Assembly: GCA_028280885.1 (NCBI GenBank)
Contig: JANQKY010000072.1
Coordinates: 1-64,000 of the forward strand
DNA: 64,000 nt
Direction: 5' to 3'
DNA from: Tepidamorphus sp.
Lineage (GTDB): Bacteria; Pseudomonadota; Alphaproteobacteria; Rhizobiales; Tepidamorphaceae
The notes beneath the pieces were generated by a model. The model was not told the DNA's origin. It made no database searches and saw only the letters and a program-made list of their open reading frames with translations. Each line of letters opens with the position of its first letter. Within the stretch, counting starts at the first letter, position 1. The position numbers and the translations under genes were made by a program. Positions 50,983-58,685 of the stretch are shown piece by piece.

Positions 50983-51966
50983 TCAGGTCAGCGCAACAGT
51001 GCGGACGATCTCGTCCACCACCCTGTCCGGGGAGATGCCGTCGCCATCGGCCTCGAAGGACAGGGTCAGTCGGTGGCGGAGCACGTCGTGGACGATCGCG
51101 CGGATATCGAGCGGATCGACATAGTCGCGGCCCGCCAGCCAGGCATGCGCCCGGCCGCATCTGTCAAGCGCCAGGGTGGCGCGCGGGCTGGCGCCGATCT
51201 CTATCCAGCGGCCGAGATCCTCCGTGTAGCGCTCCGGTGTGCGTGTCGCATGGACGAGATCGGCCATATAGCGCTCCATTGCCTCCGACACGTGGATCGC
51301 GCCGATCTCGGCCCGCGCCGCGAAGACGGCGGATTGGGGGATCGGCTCCGGCGTCTCTCGGGGGCCGTCTTCCGATCCGAGCGCGGCGATCTCTTCGCCG
51401 CGGACGAGACGGACCACCTCGACCTCGTCTTCAACGGGCGGATAGGTAATCAGCACATGCATGAGGAAGCGGTCCATCTGCGCTTCCGGCAGCGGATAGG
51501 TGCCCTCCTGTTCGACCGGATTCTGGGTCGCCATCACCATGAACAGCGGCTCCATCGCGTGCGTCGTGCCCGACACGGTGACCTGGCGTTCCTCCATCGC
51601 CTCGAGCAGGGCCGCCTGGACCTTGGCGGGCGCGCGGTTGATTTCGTCGGCGAGCACGATATTGGCGAAGATCGGTCCGGCCTCGAAGCGGAAGCGGCCC
51701 GCGCCGCCGGCCTGGTGATAGACCTCGGTGCCGGTGACGTCGGAAGGCAGCAGGTCGGGCGTGAACTGGATGCGGCTGAAGCGTGCGTCGAGGGTCTTGG
51801 CAAGCGCCTTCACCGCCCGCGTCTTGGCCAGGCCCGGCAGGCCTTCGATCAACAGGTTGCCATTGGCGAGCAGGCCGATGATCAGCCGGTCGACGACGTC
51901 CTGCTGGCCGATGATCGCCCGGCCCATGCGCGCTTTCAACTCGGCGATGGCCTCGCGCGGGATCAT
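50983..51966 (-). CDS. MoxR-family AAA+ ATPase
   Basis: 327 aa. Walker A GLPGLAKT (about 42-49), Walker B NIVLADEINRAPAKVQ, sensor-1 MATQNPVEQEG and arginine-finger region. MoxR ATPases act with VWA and DUF58 proteins as chaperones that insert metals or remodel envelope enzymes. Its ATG shares one base with the stop of the upstream HAD gene. Its position between a sulfatase/HAD pair and a VWA/cytochrome set suggests those proteins are its clients. Confidence 0.92.
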   Translation of the reverse strand: MIPREAIAELKARMGRAIIGQQDVVDRLIIGLLANGNLLIEGLPGLAKTRAVKALAKTLDARFSRIQFTPDLLPSDVTGTEVYHQAGGAGRFRFEAGPIFANIVLADEINRAPAKVQAALLEAMEERQVTVSGTTHAMEPLFMVMATQNPVEQEGTYPLPEAQMDRFLMHVLITYPPVEDEVEVVRLVRGEEIAALGSEDGPRETPEPIPQSAVFAARAEIGAIHVSEAMERYMADLVHATRTPERYTEDLGRWIEIGASPRATLALDRCGRAHAWLAGRDYVDPLDIRAIVHDVLRHRLTLSFEADGDGISPDRVVDEIVRTVALT

Positions 51967-52943
51967 CAGGGCTGCCCGGTCCAGATCCGCTGCCAGTCCT
52001 TCGCCATGTCGACGACCAGCCAGCCGCTTTCGGGCGCCGCATCGAGCGCCTTGTCCAGCCGGCCGATAGGACTGTCGCGGTCATAGGCCCATTCGCGCGC
52101 GCCATCGGTGTGATGCACGATCATGCCGAAGCGGGGACCATCGCCGGCGCTTGTCCATTGCAGCATCTGCAGGTCGCCGTCGGAGTTGCCCGCGGCGAAA
52201 ATCGGCCGCTTGCCGATCTTGCCATCGATGCCGACCGGCTTGCCGGGCCCGTCGTCGATGAAGACGATGCCGGCATCCTTGGCGAGGATGGGGTTTCCGT
52301 CGTTGAATTCGTAGCGGGTCTTGCCGGTCGAGCCGATGACCTGTTCTGTCGGTATGCCATAGGCGTCGTCGGACAGCGCGCGGACGAAGTGAATGCCGCC
52401 GCCGGAGACGATATAGGTGCTGAAGCCGCTGTCGCGCAGATAGCGCAGCAGTTCCACCATCGGCTGATAGGTCATGTCGGTATAGGGAAGGCCCGTCTGC
52501 GGATGCCGCGCCGTTTCCAGCCAGTCGCGGACGTCGGCAATGAATTCGCCTACGCTCGGGCCGGCATGCGATTGCATGACGACTTCGACGAGGCCGGTTT
52601 CGCCGGCCTCCATGACCGCGTCGATGTCGCTTTCCAGCACCGAGCGGAAGAGTTCCTGCTCCATGATCGCCGGATCGTCCTGCGCCTGTTCGCGCAAGCG
52701 ATCGACCGCATAGATCAATTGGAAATAGGCCGGTTGTTCCGACCACAGCGTGCCGTCGTTGTCGAAGACGGCGATCCGGGCGGCCGGCGTCACGTAGTCG
52801 GGCGAGGCGGGATCGGTGACCGTTTCGACGAAGTCGACGATGCGGGTCTTCGCCGCGCCCTCGGTCCAGGAGGGAAGGGGGTCGGCGCTGGCGGCGGATG
52901 TTAGAAACGCGAGCGCCAGGGCGGCTGCGAGAACCTGTTTCAT
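51966..52943 (-). CDS. Exported HAD-family phosphatase
   Basis: 325 aa with a signal peptide (MKQVLAAALALAFLTSAASA). Motif I IAVFDNDGTLWSEQP supplies the nucleophile Asp; TYIVSGGGIHFVRAL and FIDDGPGKPVGIDG plus FAAGNSDGDLQMLQ are further HAD motifs. It is probably a periplasmic acid phosphatase acting on the same material as the sulfatase encoded upstream (67-nt gap). Confidence 0.84.
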   Translation of the reverse strand: MKQVLAAALALAFLTSAASADPLPSWTEGAAKTRIVDFVETVTDPASPDYVTPAARIAVFDNDGTLWSEQPAYFQLIYAVDRLREQAQDDPAIMEQELFRSVLESDIDAVMEAGETGLVEVVMQSHAGPSVGEFIADVRDWLETARHPQTGLPYTDMTYQPMVELLRYLRDSGFSTYIVSGGGIHFVRALSDDAYGIPTEQVIGSTGKTRYEFNDGNPILAKDAGIVFIDDGPGKPVGIDGKIGKRPIFAAGNSDGDLQMLQWTSAGDGPRFGMIVHHTDGAREWAYDRDSPIGRLDKALDAAPESGWLVVDMAKDWQRIWTGQP

Positions 52944-52962
52944 GGGTTTGTCCTGCCGGTTT

Positions 52963-52993
52963 CGGGCCGCCCGTCGCGCAGGCGGCCCGTTTT
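52963..52993. other. Strong GC-rich hairpin between sulfatase and HAD genes
   Basis: CGGGCCGCC (52963-52971) pairs with GGCGGCCCG (52981-52989), followed on the plus strand by TTTT. The genes run on the minus strand, where no T-run follows the stem. It is therefore not a canonical terminator for this operon; it may stabilise the upstream message or stop antisense transcription. Confidence 0.5.
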
Positions 52994-53010
52994 GGGCGTG
53001 TGTGGTAGCG

Positions 53011-54600
53011 TTATTGCGCGCCGCCTGGATCCTGCAGCACTTCCAGCACCTTCTCCAGGCTGAAGCTCGCCGGTTTCTGGCGCGGCGGGAATTCCTGGAA
53101 TGTCGCCAGGAAGTTCGCCACATAGGCCTGCGAGGGGACGAGCAGATAGGCCCGGTCGAGCAGCCAGTCATAATAGGTGTTGGAGGTGATCAGCCCGCGC
53201 TCGTAAGGATCGCGGCGCAGGTTGACGATCAGCGGCACGCGCAGCGGCGTGAACGGCTCCATCCAGGCGCGGAAGGTCGCTTCCGCCTTCTGCTCCATGA
53301 AGATGAGCTTCCAGTCGTTCCAGCGTACGGCGGTGAGGTCGCCGTCGTCGGAGAAGTAGAAGATCTCCTCGCGCGGCCCCGTGTCGGCCTCGCCGGTCAG
53401 ATATGGCAGGAAGTTGTAGCCGTCGAGATGGACCTTGTAGTCGCGGCCGATCGCCTGGACCCCGCCTTCGAGAAGCTGTTCCTTTATATCGGGGTCGCCG
53501 GCGGCCGCCAGAAAGGTCGGCAGCCAGTCCATGTGGTGCATGATGTCGTTGGAAACCCGGCCGGCCTTGATCCGGCCCGGCCAGCGCACCATCGACGGCA
53601 CCCGCCAGCCGCCTTCCCAGTTGGTGTTCTTCTCGCCGCGGAACGGCGTCATCGCCGCGTCCGGCCAGGTGTTCATGTGCGGGCCGTTGTCGGTCGAATA
53701 GAACACGATGGTGTTGTCGGCAATGCCCAGATCGTCGAGTTTCTTCAGGAACTGGCCGATATGCATGTCGTGCTCGACCATGCCGTCGCTGTATTCGTCC
53801 TGCCCGGAAATGCCGCGCAACTCGTCCTTCACATGCGTGCGGAAATGCATCCGCGTGCCGCTCCACCAGACGAACCAGGGCGTGCCCTCGTCGGTCTTGC
53901 GGTCGATGAAGTCGAGGGCGGCGGCAACCGTCTCGTCGTCGACGGTCTCCATGCGCTTCTTGGTCAGCGGGCCGGTGTCCTCGATCGTGCCGTCGGCGGC
54001 GGATTTGATCACCCCGCGCGGCCCGAAGGTCTCGCGGAAGGTGCGGCCGTCGGCCAGCACCATGTCGCCGGGATAATCCTCGTTTTCCGGCTCTTCCTCG
54101 GCGTTCAGGTGATAGAGGTTGCCGAAGAACTCGTCGAAGCCGTGATTGGTCGGCAGGTGCTCGTCGCGGTCGCCGAGATGGTTCTTGCCGAACTGTCCGG
54201 TGGCGTAGCCCCGGGCCTTGAGGAGGCCGGCGATCGTCGGGTCCTCTTCCTGCATGCCTTCCTCGGCGCCGGGAAGCCCGACCTTTGACAGGCCGGTGCG
54301 GAACACGGACTGGCCGGTGATGAAGGCCGACCGGCCGGCGGTGCAGGACTGCTCGCCGTAATAGTCGGTGAATTTCAGGCCCTCGGCCGCGATCCGGTCG
54401 ATATTCGGCGTCTTGTAGCCCATCAGCCCGAAGGTATAGGCGGAGATGTTGGACTGGCCGATATCGTCGCCCCAGATGACGAGGATATTCGGCTTGTCGC
54501 CCTCCTGGGCGAGTGCCGGCGCGGCCGCCAGGGCGAACACGCCGATGGCGGCAAGCGTCAGTCTGAGAGGTCGTCGCGGGATACGCGCGGTGCTCATCAT
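53011..54600 (-). CDS. Exported sulfatase (formylglycine type), second paralogue
   Basis: 529 aa, signal peptide (LTLAAIGVFALAAAPALAQ), catalytic Cys in SCTAGRSAFITGQ (CxAxR), metal-site segments ILVIWGDDIGQSN and FYSTDNGPHMNTW. GAGGGACA upstream of ATG 54600 (54597 also possible) supports the start. It differs from the sulfatase at 9094 in length and motif context, so the substrates probably differ. It heads a long leftward operon with a phosphatase, MoxR ATPase, VWA proteins and a cytochrome. Confidence 0.9.
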   Translation of the reverse strand: MMSTARIPRRPLRLTLAAIGVFALAAAPALAQEGDKPNILVIWGDDIGQSNISAYTFGLMGYKTPNIDRIAAEGLKFTDYYGEQSCTAGRSAFITGQSVFRTGLSKVGLPGAEEGMQEEDPTIAGLLKARGYATGQFGKNHLGDRDEHLPTNHGFDEFFGNLYHLNAEEEPENEDYPGDMVLADGRTFRETFGPRGVIKSAADGTIEDTGPLTKKRMETVDDETVAAALDFIDRKTDEGTPWFVWWSGTRMHFRTHVKDELRGISGQDEYSDGMVEHDMHIGQFLKKLDDLGIADNTIVFYSTDNGPHMNTWPDAAMTPFRGEKNTNWEGGWRVPSMVRWPGRIKAGRVSNDIMHHMDWLPTFLAAAGDPDIKEQLLEGGVQAIGRDYKVHLDGYNFLPYLTGEADTGPREEIFYFSDDGDLTAVRWNDWKLIFMEQKAEATFRAWMEPFTPLRVPLIVNLRRDPYERGLITSNTYYDWLLDRAYLLVPSQAYVANFLATFQEFPPRQKPASFSLEKVLEVLQDPGGAQ

Positions 54601-54923
54601 TGTCCCTCTATGGTGTTCGGCGGGCGGCCACGCACAGGCGTCTCATTGAAGGGAATCGCGCGCCTGAAATCAACCGCCTCCAATGACTAGAATATTGAAA
54701 TATATATGTTAATTTTATTCATCACCGAATTGAATATTCGGCAAACAAAGTATGGCCGCAACGAAACGGCGGCGTCAATCCATTCCGTGCCGATGCGATA
54801 TCAGGGTGCCCCGAGCTTGTTTGCATCTGGCGCAGCAGGTCCGTTGCGTTGCATAGTCCGGGCATAGTCTGGAGAGCGGGCGCATTTCGAAACGCGACAG
54901 GCCAGCCGAATGGAGACGGGTCA
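54601..54923. promoter_or_regulatory. Divergent promoter region between sulfatase operon and deoC
   Basis: 323 bp without a gene. It contains an AT-rich patch (54690-54745), the inverted repeat CCGAAT (54725-54730)/ATTCGG (54736-54741), and a direct repeat GCATAGTC at 54851 and 54862 (11-bp period, one helical turn) near the deoC start. These look like regulatory sites for one or both divergent operons. No single promoter pair was confidently resolved. Confidence 0.45.
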
Positions 54924-55931
54924 ATGACGACGAGCGCATCTTCCCGGATCGATACCGAACCGCTTTCGGTGGTCGCGCCGGACCCCGGCCGAAATCCCGG
55001 CATGGCCCTGCGCGAGGAGATGTTCGCCGGTCATCCGGTCAACACCCAGGCGGCCGAACGACGGGCGGCGACGCTTGCGACCCGGCGCTCGGTCAAGAAG
55101 GCGCATCAGGCAGCCTGGCTGGTCAATGCCATCCGCTGCATGGATCTGACGACGCTTGCCGGCGACGACACGCAAGCGCGCGTTCACAGGCTGTGCGCCA
55201 AGGCGCGCCGGCCGCTGGCCCCGCCTATCGTCGAAGGGCTCGGGCTTGCCGATTATCCGCTGACCGTCGGCGCGGTCTGCGTCTATCCGACGATGGTTGC
55301 CGCCGCCGTCAAGGCGCTTGCCGGCTCCGGTATACCCGTTGCCTCGGTCGCGACCGGCTTTCCCGCCGGCCTGGCGCCGATGCGCCTGCGCCTAGCCGAG
55401 ATCCGCTATGCGGTGGAGGCCGGCGCCGACGAGATCGATATCGTCATTACCCGCGAGCATGTGCTGACCGGCAACTGGGCAGCGCTCCATGACGAAATCC
55501 GGGCGATGCGCGAGGCCTGCGGCGCGGCGCACATGAAGGCGATCCTGGCGACCGGTGATCTGAAGACCCTTCGCAACGTCTATTCCGCTTCGATGGTGGC
55601 GATGCAGGCGGGCGCCGACTTCATCAAGACCTCGACGGGCAAGGAGGCGGTGAACGCGACCCTGCCGGTGAGCCTCGTCATGGTGCGGGCGCTGCGCGAC
55701 TATGGCGAAGAAACGGGCTTGGCGATAGGCTTCAAGCCGGCCGGCGGCATGCGCACTGCGAAGGATGCGCTCTCATGGCAGATCCTGATGAAGGAGGAAA
55801 TGGGCGGCGACTGGCTGAAGCCCGCCCTGTTCCGGCTCGGCGCCTCGTCGATGCTTGGCGATATCGAACGCCAGCTCGAGCATCATGTCACCGGCCGCTA
55901 CGCCGCCGCCTCGCGGCATGCAATAGCGTGA
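54924..55931 (+). CDS. deoC: Deoxyribose-phosphate aldolase
   Basis: 335 aa from ATG 54924, with GGAG about 10 nt upstream. Class I aldolase: Schiff-base Lys in GADFIKTSTGKEAV; ADEIDIVITREHV and IGFKPAGGMRTAKDALSW match the family. It splits 2-deoxyribose 5-phosphate into acetaldehyde and glyceraldehyde 3-phosphate, ending deoxyribonucleoside breakdown. Longer than E. coli DeoC because of an N-terminal extension, as in the long DeoC group. The next gene is an aldehyde dehydrogenase that could consume the acetaldehyde. Confidence 0.92.
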   Translation: MTTSASSRIDTEPLSVVAPDPGRNPGMALREEMFAGHPVNTQAAERRAATLATRRSVKKAHQAAWLVNAIRCMDLTTLAGDDTQARVHRLCAKARRPLAPPIVEGLGLADYPLTVGAVCVYPTMVAAAVKALAGSGIPVASVATGFPAGLAPMRLRLAEIRYAVEAGADEIDIVITREHVLTGNWAALHDEIRAMREACGAAHMKAILATGDLKTLRNVYSASMVAMQAGADFIKTSTGKEAVNATLPVSLVMVRALRDYGEETGLAIGFKPAGGMRTAKDALSWQILMKEEMGGDWLKPALFRLGASSMLGDIERQLEHHVTGRYAAASRHAIA

Positions 55932-55944
55932 GCGGGAGGCCGGC

Positions 55945-58323
55945 ATGAACGATATCGCGGTTCTGATGGAGACCATGGACTACGGACCGGCACCGGAGGA
56001 TCCCGGCATCGTCATCGCCTGGCTTGAGCAGCATGCCGGCGGCTTCGGCCATTTCATCGATGGGCGGTTTACCGACCCCGCAGCCGATCACCCGATCCTC
56101 AATCCGGCGACGGGTGAGCAAATCGCGACGATCTCGCAGGGCACAGCCGATGATGTCGACGCAGCCGTCAAGGCGGCCCGCGCGGCGCAGCCGAAATGGG
56201 CGGCTCTAAGCGGTCACGAGCGGGCGAAACACCTCTATGCGCTCGCCAGGCACATCCAGCAGAACGCCCGTTTCCTGGCGGTGCTGGAGACGATCGACAA
56301 CGGCAAGCCGATCCGCGAAAGCCGGGACATCGATATCCCGTTGGTGGCGCGGCATTTCTATCATCACGCCGGCTGGGCGGAGCTTGCCGAAACCGAGTTT
56401 CCGGGCCTCGAACCCGTCGGCGTCTGCGGCCAGATCATTCCGTGGAACTTTCCGCTTCTGATGCTCGCCTGGAAGATCGCGCCGGCGCTTGCGGCGGGCA
56501 ATACGGTGGTGCTGAAGCCCGCCGAATACACGCCGCTGACGGCGCTCGCCTTTGCCGGGATCTGCCGCAATGCCGGTCTGCCGGCGGGGGTCGTCAACAT
56601 CGTCACCGGCGATGGCGCGACCGGGGCGCTGATCGTCGACCATCAAGATATCGACAAGATCGCCTTTACCGGCTCGACCGAGGTCGGCCGGCGGATCCGC
56701 GCGGCGACGGCTGGAACGAACAAGCGCCTGACGCTCGAACTTGGCGGCAAGTCGCCCTTCGCGGTGTTCCAGGACGCCGATTTGGACGCTGCCGTGGAGG
56801 GCGTCGTCGACGCGATCTGGTTCAACCAGGGCCAGGTCTGCTGCGCCGGATCGCGGATCCTGGTTCAGGAGGCGGTCGCCGACCGGTTCACCGCGCTGCT
56901 GTCCCGGCGGATGGAGACGCTGCGGGTCGGCGATCCGCTCGACAAGTACACCGATGTCGGCGCGATCGTCCATCCCGTCCAGCTTGAGCGGATCACCGGC
57001 CTGGTCGAACAGGGTGTCGCCGAGGGCGCTCAACTGATCCGGGCGCAGGTCACGCTGCCGGAGGCCGGCTGCTTTTACGCGCCGACGATTGCCTGCGACG
57101 TCGAGCCGGCCTCCATCCTGGCGACCGAGGAGATCTTCGGACCGGTCGCGACCCTGATGCGCTTCCGCACGCCCGACGATGCGGTGGCGCTTGCCAACAA
57201 CACCCGCTACGGGCTTGCCGCCTCGGTCTGGAGCGAGAGCGTCAACCTGGCGCTGTCGGTTGCCGCGCAGATCAAGGCCGGTGTCGTCTGGGTCAACTGC
57301 ACCAATGTCTTCGACGCTGCCGCCGGCTTCGGCGGATATCGCGAAAGCGGCTTCGGGCGCGAGGGCGGCCGCGAGGGGATGCTCGCCTATCTGAAACCGG
57401 CGCGATCGCGATCGCGCCGCGCGGAAACACCGCCCGCGCCCCTGGCCACGACGCCGACCGAAGGGGCGATCGAGACGGGTGTCGCTATCGACCGGACCGC
57501 GAAACTCTATGTCGGCGGCAAGCAGAGCCGGCCCGACAGCGGCTATTCCTATACGGTCGCGAGCAGGAAGGGGCAGGCGGTCGGTCTTGCCGGCCTCGGC
57601 AACCGCAAGGATATCCGCAACGCGGTCGAGGCGGCGCAGAAGGGGGCGGCCTGGGGCAGGGCGACCGGCCACAACCGCGCGCAGGTGCTCTATTATCTCG
57701 CTGAAAACCTGTCGGCGCGCGCCGATGAATTCGCCGGGCGGCTGCGCGGCTTCGGCATCGCCCGGGCAGCCGCCAGCCAGGAGGTGGAAACGGCGATCCG
57801 GCGAACCTTCTGGTATGCCGCCTGGGCCGACAAGTTCGACGGCGCGGTCCATCAGACCAAGACCTCGAATGTGACGCTGGCGATGCACGAACCGCTCGGC
57901 GTCGTCGGCATCTTGACGCCCGTAGAGGCGCCGCTGGCCGGGTTTGTATCATTGGTGCTGCCGGCGATCGCGATGGGCAACCGGGTCGTGGCGGTGCCGT
58001 CGCAATCCTGGCCGCTTGCCGCGACCGATCTCTATCAGGTGCTCGATACCTCGGACATGCCGCCGGGTGTCGTCAATATCGTCACCGGCGAGCGCGACGG
58101 GCTGGCCGCGACCCTTGCGGCGCACGACGACGTTCAGGGGATCTGGTATTTCGGCGGTGACACCGGGCGCGAGGCCGTCGAGCGGGCATCGGCTGGAAAT
58201 CTCAAGCAGACCTGGACGGCCGACGGCGCCGCCTTCGACTGGACGGGTGCCGGCGCGCAAGGGCGGGACTTTCTGGACCGGGCAACCCAGGTGAAAAACA
58301 TCTGGGTGCCATACGGCGAATGA
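55945..58323 (+). CDS. Two-domain ALDH16-type aldehyde dehydrogenase
   Basis: 792 aa with two ALDH-fold domains. Domain 1 (about 1-500) has the NAD motif IIPWNFPLLMLAWKIAPALA, FTGSTEVGRRI, ELGGKSPF and the catalytic Cys in NQGQVCCAGSR. Domain 2 (about 510-792) has the cofactor-like fold (GVVGILTPVEAPLAG) but no catalytic Cys in the corresponding loop (NLKQTWTADG). This one-active, one-silent layout is that of ALDH16. 14 nt after deoC, so it probably oxidises the aldolase product. The second domain may be structural. Confidence 0.9.
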   Translation: MNDIAVLMETMDYGPAPEDPGIVIAWLEQHAGGFGHFIDGRFTDPAADHPILNPATGEQIATISQGTADDVDAAVKAARAAQPKWAALSGHERAKHLYALARHIQQNARFLAVLETIDNGKPIRESRDIDIPLVARHFYHHAGWAELAETEFPGLEPVGVCGQIIPWNFPLLMLAWKIAPALAAGNTVVLKPAEYTPLTALAFAGICRNAGLPAGVVNIVTGDGATGALIVDHQDIDKIAFTGSTEVGRRIRAATAGTNKRLTLELGGKSPFAVFQDADLDAAVEGVVDAIWFNQGQVCCAGSRILVQEAVADRFTALLSRRMETLRVGDPLDKYTDVGAIVHPVQLERITGLVEQGVAEGAQLIRAQVTLPEAGCFYAPTIACDVEPASILATEEIFGPVATLMRFRTPDDAVALANNTRYGLAASVWSESVNLALSVAAQIKAGVVWVNCTNVFDAAAGFGGYRESGFGREGGREGMLAYLKPARSRSRRAETPPAPLATTPTEGAIETGVAIDRTAKLYVGGKQSRPDSGYSYTVASRKGQAVGLAGLGNRKDIRNAVEAAQKGAAWGRATGHNRAQVLYYLAENLSARADEFAGRLRGFGIARAAASQEVETAIRRTFWYAAWADKFDGAVHQTKTSNVTLAMHEPLGVVGILTPVEAPLAGFVSLVLPAIAMGNRVVAVPSQSWPLAATDLYQVLDTSDMPPGVVNIVTGERDGLAATLAAHDDVQGIWYFGGDTGREAVERASAGNLKQTWTADGAAFDWTGAGAQGRDFLDRATQVKNIWVPYGE

Positions 58324-58685
58324 TGAGGAGGGGGGGGGGCGGCTGTCCGTTCAGGCGCATGGCCGGTCAGGCGAACAGGCAACGGCAATTCCGCTACGGA
58401 AAGTATTGTTGACGTTACGGTATAAAATCTGACCGGTTGCTTTCGGCTTCGCCTGTTTCGACCGGTTGTATTGTCCGAAGCTGCGTCAATCGATCGCTTG
58501 CAATTCGATTTCGGCCGGTGCATCATAGCCGTCGAAACTTTACGATTTTGTGTTTTTCACAGTGATTTGTTGAATTTCAGTCGATTGCCATGGGTCAAGG
58601 GTTAGACGCGGTTTTCGCGACCGGGCGCAGTGCGCATCCCCGAAATTCGATACCAGCCGAATATCAAGGATAGAGGTGCGCCTGC
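58324..58685. promoter_or_regulatory. Intergenic region before the glucan cluster, with repeats and a possible promoter
   Basis: 362 bp without a gene. It opens with a run of ten G (58330-58339) just after the ALDH16 stop. A TATAAA (58421-58426) could be a -10 for the glucan operon, though the -35 is poor. The 9-bp direct repeat GACCGGTTG occurs at 58431 and 58460 (29 bp apart) immediately downstream, a possible operator. A lower-GC stretch near 58540-58575 has no recognisable element. Confidence 0.4.

Noticed and set aside
58330..58339. Poly-G tract as a phase-variation switch
   Set aside because: It lies after the ALDH16 stop and far from the next start, so length changes would not alter a reading frame.
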